A stretch of DNA of 64,000 bases from Tomocerus qinae (GCA_020055645.1 CM034546.1:93124001-93188000), one strand, 5' to 3'; shown: positions 24,301 through 38,428, counted from the first letter of the stretch. Program-made: numbers and translations. Notes: generated by a model not told the origin, from the letters alone.

Positions 24301-27191
24301 TGTGATAGGATTAAAATGAGAACTGGACTTTCTCTGGCTACTTACTTAATTGAGAATCGCAAGAGGCTTCTGTGATGGAATAAGTGACTTTGCTTGATTA
24401 TGCAGCTACTAAAGTAAATAAATGCGCAGTGAGTAGCGTCCTTTGGGAAAATGTGTTTCAATGTAGTTTACTCAAGAAGTAAATCTCAGTAAGTTAGCCC
24501 TAACCCATTTTGATTGGAGTTGACAAGACGAGTTGGAGTCAGCACTGAGTACAAGTCACGTTCGTAGCCCACTCTGCATCACAGACAGACACAGAGAATC
24601 GTTTCGTAAGTAATGAGAAAGATTTTCAAAACAATTTCACGGAAAACTGAGTTGGATCAAGTGTCCCTTAACGAATTTAGTTGAATGCAACACATGTTCC
24701 TTGACAAATGCACTGTCTGAATGTACTCTAGTAGAGGACAGACGTATTACATTATCTAAAATCTAAAGACACTGCTACTGAAATAAAATAATGTCAGGAT
24801 TCGTCTCCCACTCTGCTACAAGAGCACTTAAAGTCGGAGATCTTTCTTTTTAATGCTAACAGACGTTTACAAAGGAAAATAAAGGATTATTACGCTGTTT
24901 TATGTGTAGGATTAGAGTAAGATGGGAGAAAATCTTTGCCAAAGTTTTTCCTTAGTGAGAACTTGCTACTGAAAGTAGGCTTCTACAGAATTGGTTCGGG
25001 TTTACCAAGAGCCATACAATTGTATCCCAAAAATGTTTCGTGGATAATATATTAAGCACAAATTGCATAGAAACAGAAGCGAAATACAAGAACTTTCAAA
25101 ACTATATCCATACATATGGTATCTCTGCGGAAAACTAATTTGCAACTACAGATACCTACCACAGATAATCACAGGATACGTAGAAGTTACTGCAAAGGGT
25201 AATTACATTAATATGACACAAGTTGAAGCAACAATTTGCTGTGTTCACAAAACATTAATATTAAGTTTTCTCTTGCAAGAATTGCTATTTCTATCGTAGC
25301 TACTGAAATTCAAACCCTCTTAAGAATGTTAGTATAGCAGACAAAGCCAGAATCCTGTGGCTCCACTTTGTCGAAAATTCTTTCGGTAGATGGTGGATGG
25401 AATTCTGTTGGGGAAAGTTCTCCTTTCTCCCTTACAGCGACGAAGAATTTGCAAAGAATCTCATTTCATCCTTTCTAATGTACTTACAGGCTGAGACTCT
25501 CGCTTTAGGCTTCAACACTTTCCAAGCCCAAAATCCCAATACTAATAGTCTAGCATTAGCACATGGATTAAATATGAGTTATGAATTCAGATTTTTCCGT
25601 CAGCGCTGTTGGTTTTGTTGCAAATATGAAAATATTACATTCCTTCCATCCTTCCATAGCATTTGCTTAACATCATACGTTTCCTTTATGATTTTATCAA
25701 TCGTATTGATGTATAGCATTACAGATAATTGAATATTGAGCACAAAGGAAGCAGATTAACAATGTAGTAGCTTTTCTTCTATTCTTACTACTTTATTACA
25801 TTTTATTACATGAATATTGCAAAAGCACTTTACTACCAATTCCATACTGTGCAACTGAACATCAGTTACATAAATATTTACACCCTTTGAATGGCAAATG
25901 TGTAGACTTTCTCAAACTAAATGTAATTTAGGCATCGAGTACCTATAGCCGAAAACTTGTCAATTAAATTCCAAGATACGTGCCTGATCGCCACACAATA
26001 CTCATAATTTTTCTGGATACCTACTTTTTGAAATTGAGTCACACAGTCACACATGCTAGGGGCTACTAGATATTTAATTTACTGTTGATCCTAGAGGGGC
26101 AGCGGCACTAGTAACGTCTTTGGACGTGATATGCTGCTGTGCAAAATGGAGTCGGTTTATACAGGTCAAAGGATAAACATAGAGTCCTTATACCTGCATA
26201 TCATCAGGAACTCGACGTCCGAAGCACTTGGAAACTACTACTCCAACTTGGAATAGCGTTGCTGAGTATGAACTGTGACGTATCTTTGTAATTTCTGGCC
26301 CGCATCTTCATGATTGTGCTATGACTTGTTCATTTGCTATTTTTCATGGTAGTACTAATTATTTTATCAATTGATGTCTAGGTGGATGCAGCCAAAAAGT
26401 ATCCCGAAAAGAGCCCAGACGAATACATCTAATCTTTACAGGGTTTCAACCTATCCAAACAGCACTTAATAAAATAAACGTCTGCTGAATTGTCATCTTT
26501 GTGAATTGGTAAGTAATTTTATGTTTTTTGTAAAAATGTTTTAATTTGTGGGTATTTTCTGTTCATATGTCACAGCCCCACAGCTCATATTTTGCGTTCG
26601 GTACTGATGTGTGTGTAAAATATCTTGGGTAGTATATTCAACACAAATTAAATAAGTTTGTTTACAAAGTGGATTATAAGTTTAATGGATAATTACACTA
26701 AATTTTCAAGCTGTAAATTATCTTGCGTGTGGCATCCTCAATTTATCTTCGTTATAATACAGAACGACTGCTGTGATTCTATTCATGAAATGTTCAATTC
26801 AAGTAAGCATTAGTACAAGAAGTAAAATGCATCTTTAAAACCCAAGTTGATATTTTGTTGGCATTCTAGTCGCATTATAAACGGATTGTTTGGTTGTTTG
26901 AAGAAAATTACTTTGGATAGCTTCCTCGCTGAGTTGGTGGTGCCTGTAGCTTATTATGTGAGCAGTCGTGTCCTCCACGCAATGTCATTTCCAACACAAG
27001 TGGCTGTTATCCTGAAGCAAAATGACAGCTGCCTGTGGTTGTCCTATGCTCCAATGCCCCATTCGTATAAGTAAATTAGCTTCGCCTAATTCACAGGCGT
27101 TTATTCCTAATGTCCCACTTTTGTCACAATTACATCTCTCAGATCATTCATGGTGTGCTTATGAAATGAAAATAGTCCTGCGAAGCTGAAA
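21353..27191. other. spacer, no firm gene
   Basis: No supported multi-exon gene. A single frame at 23882-24139 begins with a hydrophobic run and has several Cys in a CxxxxxCxxxCxxxC-like spacing. It has no homology I recognise and no clear signal cleavage, so I do not call it. Near 22281-22406 short inverted ends CAGGGCCGCA / TGCGGCCCTTG suggest a tiny hAT-like fragment without a target duplication. The rest is featureless AT-rich DNA. Confidence 0.4.
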
Positions 27192-28101
27192 ATGATGCGA
27201 ATGACACCGGATGGATTACATATTGAGATTCCCAGTGACGATGTTACGAAACACTCAACTTTACTTCTCAATGGCAGGAAATATCCATTTCATAGAAGTA
27301 AGTGTAGTCAATTATGCTTTCAATTTCATTTGGTATTTCATGTACCTGTTATGTCAAAATTCAAATATTCTTCCTAGAATTGCAAATGGAACTATAAAGG
27401 ACATCCGACACATACAATACAAATAATGGCTTCCTTTCCTTGTACCGAACAACATTTTAGGACCATATAATTCAATAATGTTACATTATACTCATATTGA
27501 AAATTGTACACTCGAGAACCTCCGTAATACTACCACAGAGATTGGGAGGAAGTTCTCAAGGACGGTTTTAGGCACTTTTATTGTAAAACCTTTTATGTCG
27601 TGTACTCTCAGTAATTTAAATCATGCTCCTTTTCCTTATTCTATTATCTGAGTAATTCAATTACAACTTATTGAATGATGATAAAAGAATTTTACTGGTA
27701 CGATCGTGTGTGACATCTTTATATATGACAACATGGAGAAATGCTTGAATTTCGAGTGGATTGAGCTTAGGGGTGTCAATTAAAATAAAATGGCAGGAGA
27801 TTTACCATTCTAGAGCGTTAAGCTATCAGGAAGGGTGAAAGTATTCTTTGTAGATAGAAACGATGAACCATTGACAGCAGTTGAGAACATTAATATAACA
27901 TCCGGAGAAGTGTGAGCATTGCAATAACAGTCAAAGAGTTTGGAAAAAGCACATCCAAGTGTCACAGATGGAGACTACTCTCGCTCCATATACGTCAATC
28001 ATTGTTTCAATGAAGAACATGAGTTAACTGGTTGCTTTGCTTTGCTCAAGTGTACACTTACGGATAGATATTCAGACTGTCAGGTTAAAATGAGATTATA
28101 A
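27192..28101 (+). pseudogene. locus F: protein-like two-exon frame with two internal stops, unrecognised
   Basis: Exon 1 is 27192-27297 (ATG start, 35 codons + 1 base) with a strong donor A|GTAAGT. A phase-compatible acceptor gives exon 2 at 27830-28101, ending in TAA. The joined frame looks protein-like: DGLHIEIPSDDVTKH in exon 1, RVKVFFVDRNDEPLTAVENI at the start of exon 2, and a C-terminal part with four Cys spaced roughly 10, 6 and 9 residues apart. The frame is broken only at 27910-27930, 21 nt that start GT, end AG and contain both TGA and TAA in frame; reading continues normally after it. So this is either a recently disabled gene or one with a 21-nt intron, which is too short for ordinary animal splicing. 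The RVKVFF segment loosely resembles a scramblase strand, but I do not assign the family. No signal peptide or membrane helix is seen. Confidence 0.5.
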
Positions 28102-28329
28102 TTTAAGTGTGCTCTTTCATACTCTTTTATACTCCCACTTTAAAATTAGGCTTCATTATTTCATACTTTAGTTTGTAAATTGCTCTACTAAAACACTAAT
28201 TTCGCACAATATCGATTTGTTGAGTCATGCCAGTATAAACTCGGGTACATTCATTCCTAATACAGTAGGTATGCATATGATCTGTATTGGAATTCTATCT
28301 TACTAGTACTTATACGTTCTAGGTATATT

Positions 28330-28812
28330 TGTGGTAGTCCAGAAGAGCAGGGGCGCCAGTAGCGCTATTGGCTAGTCCACAGGAGCACTGCTCTAAGGGC
28401 TTAGCCATAGGCGCTATCGACTTTAGTACATAGGAGCAGTTCTGATTTCTTTGCATTAACAGTACATATTTATTAAAAATATTATTATCAGTCATTATAT
28501 TATTAGTCATTAGTTAATATTGCATGAAAATACTTTGGATACAGTAAAATTAATAAGTACCATCATTAAATTAGTGAATCAGAGTAAAGGAGATTAATCT
28601 CAGTGAACATTAATACAATTATTGTTGCCTAAATTTGACCAAGGTCCTACATTAGATTCGTTTTCCCATGAGTCTATGATTCCTTTACCACATTGTAATT
28701 GAAGATTTCCATGTCCACAGGAGCACTGCTCTACGGGCTAAGCCCGTAGAGCAGTGCTCCTGTGGACTAGCCAATAGCGCTACTGGCGCCCCTGCTCTTC
28801 TGGACTACCACA
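28330..28812. mobile_element. MITE-like inverted-repeat element with internal palindrome
   Basis: The first 76 bp (28330-28405) are repeated in inverted form at the right end with one mismatch. The ends read TGTGGTAGTCC and GGACTACCACA. TATT flanks both sides (28326-28329 and 28813-28816), fitting a 4-bp target duplication. The inner part of the right arm (28713-28767) is itself a palindrome of two 27-bp arms with a one-base centre. The interior of about 300 bp is AT-rich and non-coding, so the element is non-autonomous. Confidence 0.88.
28713..28767. repeat. near-perfect 55-bp palindrome
   Basis: GTCCACAGGAGCACTGCTCT and its reverse complement form arms of 27 bp separated by a single A. This sequence could extrude as a cruciform or form a long hairpin if transcribed. 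It sits inside the right arm of the inverted-repeat element. Confidence 0.9.
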
Positions 28813-28816
28813 TATT

Positions 28817-31800
28817 CACACACAGTAGTGTGTATACAAGAGACACCTAGCCGGACTATCAGCTTCCTGTGCATACTTTGACTGACGTGAATGAATGATT
28901 TACTCTTAAGCGAAGAAATCTAATTACTTTTTAAGCAGCTCTGACGTTCCTTTCTACCGAGCTGCAGTCTGAGAAAATGTTATGTAAATTCTTGACAGAT
29001 TACCATTTATGCAAGAAATCATCGGGGAGTGGTGTGAACCAGCTAAAGTCTACCAAGGAACCTTTAGGACATTTTGGAGACATGCCAAACCAAATGTAAC
29101 ACTTTGGGCTAAATGTGGACGAAATTGTCTGATCAAGTGTCAAAAACTCGTTTATTCCCACTTCATTGAAAGTGTTGCTTTCTCCAAAGATAGTGTCGGG
29201 AAACCCGTTATGTAATATTGTAGGGAAATGTGGTAAGTACGTCACACTTTGAATTTCTATCACTAGGGGTTTGTTAAAAATTGTGTTATTCTAAAGATGC
29301 TTTATTCTGTGCATTGTGTTTTTATACATATTGGAGGCACGAAGTATTCAAAATTGTAATGTTTAAAAATCTTCCGTATAAAGCCTCTTGATGTATTGAA
29401 TTTTTGTATGATGTTTTGAATGATGAGGAATTTTTAAATAATCTCAGCTTTCGGATTGTTTTTGGAATGTTGTTATACTTCTTGTAAAGATTCATATAAT
29501 ATTTGCTTCCTTCATGGCTTTAATGGCTATAAGGCGAAAAACAGCAAGATGCTCTCCAAAAGGATAATGTCAAATTGTTGATGACTTTGAAACCACTTTT
29601 TCCACTTTCATCGCTATTAATATTAATAAAATGAAGCCATTAGATTCTATCTACAATTTTGAACAATTACAGCTGGATAGTAATCTTATTGCGTCACATC
29701 AAATAAAACTGCACCCATTAACATTATATTGTAATGGAAGCAATTTATGTAGACATCCTATCAATATTTTCATTACGCACGCCTGCTGTATTCATAAGTT
29801 GAGGTTGTCAATACATTTACTCAAGGTAACCAACAATCAAGTAAATACGTATTCGTTAACGTAAAACTGAATTAAATTGTGGTTGATGACAGTATAGGAT
29901 GGTGAAGACCCAACGAAGCGTAAACTGAAGAAAGTTGTGTCTAAATGATTACTCTTCAATCATTTAAGATCAAAAGCTCATGAATAACTAGTTCAGAATT
30001 TACATATCCAGTTTCTCAACTGGTACGTAATAATTGGATCGTAGTTGCTAGTACATGACAAAAAAATGTCGTAAGTTATATTTATACTGAATCTATACTT
30101 GTAAGAAAAATTTTTTACTACCCGCACCCATGCTCAACAATACTGTACAGAAAAGGATAAAAGGACGATACGTTTTTTCCTGTTTGATTTCATTTTCCGG
30201 TAAGGTAGTTTACTTGTGTACATAGGTACACTTACATTTTCATTTCCCTCTTCTCTCTAGCCAACTTTAAATTGCTCTAGTTCAGTAAGTGCTCATTATT
30301 TACGCATCACCAAAGGAAAAAAATTGAAATGATGCTAATTTTGCTATTGATTTAGAGTCTTGTGTGTAACAAGGCCTCAATATACAACATGCGATTTAAC
30401 TCAATACAAACTTATTTGCCTCGCTGTGTGAGTAACCATAAAAAGTGGCTCATATCTTGCTGATATCAACAAAAGCCTTCCAGTGCTATACTAGTGAAAC
30501 ATGGGTGGATATCTTAAACCCAGTATTATATCTGTTCTGCTCTAATTATCCGTAGCAATTCTGCCGTGAGTGCTTCTATTTGTTAAAATGGAGAATTTCT
30601 TGTACAATGCATTTGATTTCCCAATCAAATTTGTTGGCTTCCATTTCTTGGTAAGGATCCTTAGGCTATTCAGTGTTGGCGTATTTATATATTTTAGCAT
30701 GATGAAGTTCCACTAGCAGAGAATTGGATTTAGACGTAATATTTGTGCTGGAAGGAATCAGTTTGGCAGCGAAACAACGTTAGTGATAGTTAGTCTTCTA
30801 GGTAGTTCTTTGTAGTATCTTTACAAGTCCCTTTTAGTCACTTGGACGAGTGTTTGATTAATCCCTAGATCAGAACAAACTGGAAAATACATCCATAGTA
30901 CAAGAACCAGGTCATTTCACACGATAGAAGATATTGCTTTCAACATAGGTGTATAGCATGAAGAGTTTAGTCCTACTCTTAATACTTACATAATGGGCAA
31001 AGCTGTACTACTACGGATTTCTATTCCCCGCATAGGCACGGTGCAGATAGTTGGTATCTAAGAGTATCTTCTTTATCCTCTAGTGCCTGAATCTTCCAGT
31101 TGCTAGTAACTTGAGCAGTTTAACTCAATCAGTTCAGTTCAGCTGTTGAGCACACAAGCAACTTACCTATTTCCACGATCGGGCGCAGTGGGTTATTTCA
31201 ATTTGCAACACCTAATCTTTGTCTTTTCTCTCAATTTTGTATGTAAAGCCCCATTTCCCAATGAATTTCAATGTAGAGTGTAGACAAGCCCTAAGGTACC
31301 TGAAACTACTGGCTTGGCTTTATTTATTACACTTATACTCTTGCATCTAATCCCCTCACTCCTCCCTCCTATATATTATCTTTATGAGAATAATGCATAT
31401 AATTCAATGACTTTTACCAGAATTTCCAAGAAAATGACACGAAGCACAACGGATTCTACTACGATATACGACGATCTAGTAACTTAGGTATGTTCCTCCA
31501 AATCTATGTCGAATTGAGATTTTTATTCATTCATACTTGTGTGATTTTCCTTTTCAGCGAACAGCTCATGAATGTTTAATTTAACGTAGCGTAGCGAGTA
31601 GCGACTCACTGAGCTTACTTGACTCAACTGAATTTTTACTCCGCATTTGCATTTATATGCAACGAGTCGACATTCTAACAATAAGTCCTATCGCCACGAT
31701 ACAATACAAAATATACATAGTAGACCGAAGAGTGAATCATGACTGGAGACCTGGCCAGTGCGAGTGCAAAACAGTTTCCGCATGTACTAACTGAACTATG

Positions 31801-34800
31801 AAGATGTTCCCTTTTGTTTTATGCTCGATTTTGGAATACTAAAAGGAATATCTTTTGCAATATACACAAGTGGGTATATGTATATTGAATACAAATCTTT
31901 CTATAAATGTACGTATAATCGTAGAATTATGAATCATCTGTACTAAGCTCATGCCCTGCACTAGATACATATAAACATTACATACATACGTGAACATTAA
32001 GCTTGAAGAGGATTTGTATGATCATAGTGTCAGGTTCGTCGAGTTGAGGCGAGTCCCGTCTATTCAATGCAGTGAAAATGCAAGAATTAAATAAGATCAG
32101 TCTCTTGAGATTTTATATTGCTACTCCAATACGTGCCTACAGGCTCGTACACATTCTCCTGCGATTTCGTATTTCGAGTTAAGCTTCGTGTAACTCTAAA
32201 GGAGGTAGACAATAAACTTCTTTTCAATATAACTCGTATTCATATTTGTATATTATAACAGCTATTTCCAATAAGGAAATCTGTATCTACTTTCACATAT
32301 TATTATTATTGCAGATACGTGAGCATTAGGCGGTTGGTTTTACTAAAACTACGATGGCATAATACTCTCTCAGAAGAGAAACGAGTGGAAAGATAAGATA
32401 AAGAGAAGCTGTGAGTATCTCCGGGAGAAAAATTCATCCTCCTTGTATTTCATTTCAGTTTAGGTTCATCCGAACGAAGAAAGGAGAAACTGTATCTATT
32501 CAATCTTTCACACGAAGTGTTGATATGCATGTACTACTCGACGTGAGTCACATGAAATGAATTTCAATTAATGCTGGGTGTGCATTGATCCATGCCGTCG
32601 AGGAATTAAAAATTCCTCCTTTCATTCAAACCCATCAAACCAAGTAGATATTAAATATCTTCAGAATAGATAAATGCATGTCGTGTTATATTTAGGAGAC
32701 TATAACATCATGTCACTTTGAAAATTATATATAAAATATATACTAATATATATAGTTGTTTTGAAGTCTCTGATATTAAATCTTAATGTAAAGCTCTACC
32801 AAATATTGAAATCATAACTGGGTAAGATAAAGGAATTTCCCATATTATACTTTCTATCATATCGTCTTCAAGTATATAAAAATGCCATTTCTACGAGGAA
32901 ACTTGTGCTGTGCTGTACATCTTACATTACATCCAGGCAACTGAGACGGTGCTATGCATGATCTATTAGATGCTGGGAATTTGGGAAACGAATTGCTGAA
33001 TGCAGCTAGATTATTTCCTTATCTGATTCACACATGAATTTCAGAGTAGGAATTTGGGAGAGTGAATGTTATCTACACACAGCCAACCAAATAACCAAAC
33101 TGTCATTTCCACTTGCTTTTACCCAACAGCAGGCAGCATACGCTTAAAGCACATATAATATGATTTCGCCAAGTAGCCCACTGGGAGGATGATATTACGG
33201 GAGAATGAAGTCTGTAGTTGGCCAATAAAAATTTCGCAAGTAATAATCATAATTGGGATAATTACACATCCTACTAGAGTATATTACTATACACTACGAT
33301 CTTACAGATAATTAAAATTGCATCACTGCAGGGGGTTGTGCTATAATCGTAATATTTATTCCTATTTAATTAGCCTCTAAATTAATTAGTGCCTCAGCAA
33401 AATTAGTACCTACTCCACGTTCTGTCATTCAAAGGATACTAATAAATACCTACTTTAGCATTCAATACCACGAATATTCTTGAGGGTATTCCTTAATAAA
33501 TAATTATTATTTAGACGTATAGCTTTAAAATAGTCTGCTTGATTATCTCTACAGATAATGCACCTATAAGATTCGTCTATGTCATTGTTAGAATAAACAT
33601 GTATACGCAACCCCGTTGTTAGCCTCCTATTTTACTCTGTACAACTAAAGGTTTGTCAGTGAAATGAAAGTCTAGTTTACCTCTCAATTCCCATAAAGGA
33701 TTGATGAGTAGCCATAGCCAAGCAAATCGATGTCAAATTACAATCGGAAATATATTATTAATATTGCTATTGCATACCATTTAACATAATCTTTGTTACC
33801 GAAATTAAATTCATTTAAATTAGGGAACAAAAACGATACACCCACATCGCACATTCACACTGCTAAAGAGAATTTTAGAGTAATTTCCTAAGTATCGGAC
33901 TTTCACTTCAAATACAACTTTCTCCAAAAAGAGAGTAGTTACGTTCTTGTTGGCAAAAACATTAGTTTTTATCGATATTAACTGGAGAAAGAAAAGTATT
34001 TTAATGGTGAAAGTACTGTATAAGGTACATGAGTGAAAGTTCAGCTTTCAAAACTCAGAAATAGAGCAATGTCTGCTTCTAGTCAAGGTGTCGAAAAGAA
34101 ATGCTTCTTATGACTTTGGTATGAAATGAGACGGTGTTATTAAACCTTTTAATAAATCTCAGATAAGGGTAATGTTTGAGAGGCGGAACAAAAAAGTATG
34201 TTGGTCAAAAAATAAGAGGAATTGATTTAATGTTCGTATGTTATTTACTTATCCATAATATTATTACGAATTGATATCTATTTATTGCGTTGTATTTTCT
34301 ATTCCCCTGCATTCTTTTCCCGTGTGTGAGTGGCTGAGTATACCGTAACTTGCACCAAAGTTAATGGGGAGAGGTGGGGACCACCTTTTTCCAAATGTAC
34401 ATGGCAATATAGCGCAATAAAGAGTGAGGTACAAAACAACACGATCAGTACATTTTAGGATAGATAATCCGATATGCCTCAACGTTTTATGATAGTGATT
34501 TAGTGATACTTGATGAAAGATGCATTGAAGTTCTTTAATTACTGTAATTATGATTGTAAAAGAACACGTGATGAATGTCAGGTTTTTTAAATTAGTCATG
34601 CAAGCAACATGATGGTACAGTAGTAGAAACACAATCAATCCTTTACGTGTAATCACACGTAATCTGCTATGTCCTTCGTTCACAAATTTAAGCATAATGA
34701 TGAAAGTCATCAAACACATTTCAGTTACTTAGTATTTGTAAATTGCAGTTAGTGAACAAGTATTACTACTTGACATCATTCTGCTTCCTTCCCTTTGTCT

Positions 34801-37440
34801 GCCCAACTGCTTTCGATGTCGTCGGCTGTCGTAACAAAATTTCATTTTTATTGTTTCCTTTCTATAAACTTTCCACTACTTAACTATTAGCCATCTGAGC
34901 AATGTGTTGCACGTCTTTTAGCTGCCAAACTATTAATAACTACTGAGCATCTGAGCGTAAATCAAATATCCTCGCTGGATACTACTTATAATTTGTGTAG
35001 GAAGTGTATAATAAACATGCAATTTGTGTAAAAACTTTCATAGCTCTAATTTACATACGATATGAATAAATTCGGATAACAAAACTGAGTGAACTGTACT
35101 ATGCACCGATGAGATATTATGCATGTCAAAGGCACAACATCCGAATGGAAGGTTAGCTGCTGGAGAAGCAAACGAAATTCTTTGAGACTATAGAAATACA
35201 AACTACGATAATATTAATAATCTTACACTCCGATTTGGAAAAAGGTTGAATCATCAGCAGATTTTATTGTAATATAAATAGTTACAATTTTAAGCCAATA
35301 AACAAGATAAACTTGGTTAATTGTGCAAATCTTCAGCCTCGAGGCATTATGATAATCTATAAGCAGAAAGGAAGTATTGTATGACTAAAATATCAAAACT
35401 GTAATCCCTTGTCAGGAAAACGTGCATCCTCTCGTCAACTTCAGCAAGATAGCATTACTTTTTATAATATATCCGTAAAACATTAATAGTACTTTTTCAT
35501 ACTGGAATGTATGTAAAATCCATTTTGACAACTTAATGCTGGAGTCTGCAATTCTCCGAACACTTCCAGCCTTCTACTTTTGAGCTTTCAAAATTGGTGC
35601 ATACTACAGCACAAAGCTATGAGTCTACCCAAATGTGGATGGTTAAAATTGTGTATGTTTCTGTGCACGTATACCATGACATATGCACTCGTGAGTCATG
35701 ACGGAATTCTCTACAACAAAACAACTCAAGTGAAAATGATGAAATTGTGAGTTTTCTCCTACTCCACTACTTTGTGCCTCTACTCTCATGTCAATTCTAA
35801 TTCCATCCTAATGAAAAGAAACTAGAGCTTTGATCAAATTAAGTATTGCGTATACGCTTTGCGTCATCTTCTCTTTCCAGTTGCCATTTCACCTCTTTAA
35901 AATTTGTTAAACCTCTTAAATAATTTTTTAAAAATATAATCTCTCTTCACACACGTTTACTAAGAATGTTGCTTAGCTGGATAATAAGCTGGAGTGGAGA
36001 CGCGGTCTTCATTGAGTAAGTCATTTACTATTTGCCTTTGGTCATTTTATATTTCATTAGTGAGCAGCAAAGTCTGGAATTTGAATTCATGCGTGGTATG
36101 ACTTTTCGCCTAATGACAAGGGAGTGTTCTTCAAATACTTTTCATTCACGAAATCTTTCGTTATTGAATGTTAATGCATTGGGCAATTCAATGCAAATAA
36201 AATAGTTATACAATATCACTCGACTATAACATTTAAAGTAGCTTATTAATCCAAGGATGCAGAACGCTCAAAGCAAAGAATATTACAAGAGCATTCAGTT
36301 TTTATTAGACATGTTTGCGTTTACATGTACACCAAAGATACTCCAAGTTAAGTGCGTCCTTCATCTTATGCTTATACTACATGTACAAATACAAATACAG
36401 ATTTTGGTATTCCGGCCTTTCACCGTTATCTCTACCAAATTAGTATGAATGTGAAAGTATGGGCCTTCAAAATTTAGATTAATTGTTCTAACTAACTACT
36501 CTATTTACTGTCAGCCTTGTTACAGTATCCCACCTTAAAATCCGCATTGTGCAGGGCATACAAAACATTTACTTTCTGAATTCGTTTTCAGTCATTAAAT
36601 GACAGCCATTTTCAAACATTTTAAATTATTGCGAAGTAACATTTTAGAGTAAAGCGTATTTTGAAAACATGTCAGCTAGTTACAGCTTTTCTATTTAGGT
36701 GCATGACTTGGTGTAGACTAATTGGCTGCCATATGTTGTAAAGACAGTTCGGGAAATGTATTGTAAGTGCGCCGTATTTAGGATTCATGAAGGGAGATGG
36801 ATAACCATTGTAAGTTAGACAGTCGTCTGTCTTGTATGCGAGAAGTTAAAAGTACCTGAATTCAGGAGGATCCTTCCATAAGTACATAATTGCAAACACT
36901 TTGCAATCTAATATTTATTGGAAAAAGTAGTTTTTCTTTTGATATAATCAGATACGTAGTTATTTTCTGCAAATAGTATTTTCTGGAGTATTGCGTAAAA
37001 ATGCATGAAGCTACCTTTTCCATTTATTAAATATTTACTAACTTCAAAGTTGTGTTGTAAGCACACGTGAGTGTAATATAATACAATGAAGTGTTGTGAG
37101 CGAGGCAGTGGGTAAATCTATCTGTAGGATCTACACTATCTCTTTGAAACGGGAATGGAGCATAAAGAAAGGATTTACAGAGAAAAGTGAGTCAAGTCTC
37201 ATCTTTGTTAAGTTCTCTCTCCTTCCCAAAGAGTTTATCTGTATTAGAATTCAATTTCGATGAATGTGAATCGTTATCTAGTAGACTGCCTTGGTTCCCT
37301 TGCCGTGCTTTAGCATGGTGTAGCTATTTCAGATGTTCATGTTCCCTGTACAAGTTGAATAATGGGAAAGTGATGGGATGTGAAGTCAATGCTTAGCACA
37401 ACGACGACTAGGTCCATATCTGTATACAGCCACCGGATCA
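28817..37440. other. long spacer, no gene recognised
   Basis: About 8.6 kb of AT-rich sequence in which I find no frame with both protein-like composition and usable splice sites. Overlapping frames on both strands near 29000-29263 look slightly protein-like and could be an old transposon relic. A 145-codon minus-strand frame at 34282-34719 has random-looking composition. Neither is called. Confidence 0.4.
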
Positions 37441-37475
37441 CGGATAACTTGTATAAAATGTTTCGTATATGAGGG

Positions 37476-37643
37476 TAGTGACGTCTTGTATATACAAAGG
37501 GATAGCCCGTATATGGATAGTGACGTCTTGTATATGCAAATGGATAGCCCGTATATGGATAGTAACGTCTTGTATATGCAAAGGGATAGCCCGTATATTG
37601 ATAGTGATATCTTGTATACGCAAATGGATATCTCGTATCGCAT
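37476..37643 (+). repeat. left-arm 42-bp tandem repeat (about 4 units)
   Basis: Units begin with TAG at 37476, 37518, 37560 and 37602. Because 42 is a multiple of three, several frames on both strands stay open here and give Tyr/Ile-rich peptides that are artefacts of the repeat. Confidence 0.88.
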
Positions 37644-38261
37644 ATTTGTGGTATCTGTAAATCTGAATAAGTAAGGCGGCTAAAGGTAGTGTGAATGTTA
37701 ATCGTGTAGGTGGACTGAGATTTAGTTCTCTTTGTACATTTGACTTGGCGAGAGCTCGTGTCAATGATGGCTGAAATCACTGGTGTCCGATTCTTAAAAT
37801 CTCAAAGAGGAAAAGAAAAACTAGCCTTCGCCGGATACGTATATAGTCATAGTAAAGATCTAAAAGGGGCTATATTGGTATCAAAATTTAATAAAAATTG
37901 ACTCTCATCAATGGAAAGCCCCCAAGTCCATATATGTCGATATTGATGAAAAACTAATTAAAACAATGAACACCTACAACACTGTAGATATTACTATATA
38001 TTGCCGTTCAATAGCGCACTTACTGAAGGTTCACCACAGAACTCTCGGGAAAAAGAAAATCAAAAAGTCTAATCCTAAAAACAATGAAAATGTGCTCCTG
38101 AACTACTTCCTATCCTAACATCCTATTTTTTCTTTGACATAACCCATAATATTACAATTATTGACAGTTTTTCCGTGATTAATTAAATTTCATTAAATAT
38201 CATTGAAAAATTCCTGTGTTTGCATTTGCACTCTATGACTATAATCCATACTAAGAGCATA

Positions 38262-38428
38262 ATATACAGGATATCCTTTTGCATATACAAGTTATCACTA
38301 TCGGGATACGAGATATCCCTTTGCATATACAAGACGTCACTATCCATATACGGGCTATCCTTTTGCATATACAAGATGTCACTATCCATATACGGGATAT
38401 CCTTTTGTATATACAAGTTGTCACTACC
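38262..38428 (-). repeat. right-arm 42-bp tandem repeat (about 4 units, inverted)
   Basis: Inverted counterpart of the left-arm repeat. Single-base differences between units and arms show that both arms have diverged since the element formed, or have been only partly homogenised. Confidence 0.85.

Noticed and set aside
29000-29263. Overlapping frames on both strands with slightly protein-like character
   Set aside because: Could be an old repeat or transposon relic, but I recognise no family and neither strand has a start plus splice context that I can defend.
34282-34719. 145-codon minus-strand frame
   Set aside because: Random-looking composition, no recognised motif, and no supporting neighbouring exons.
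37337-37780. Tyr/Ile-rich open frames on both strands, also around 38183-38545
   Set aside because: They arise from the 42-bp tandem repeat, whose length is a multiple of three, so stops are absent in several frames. No protein is implied.
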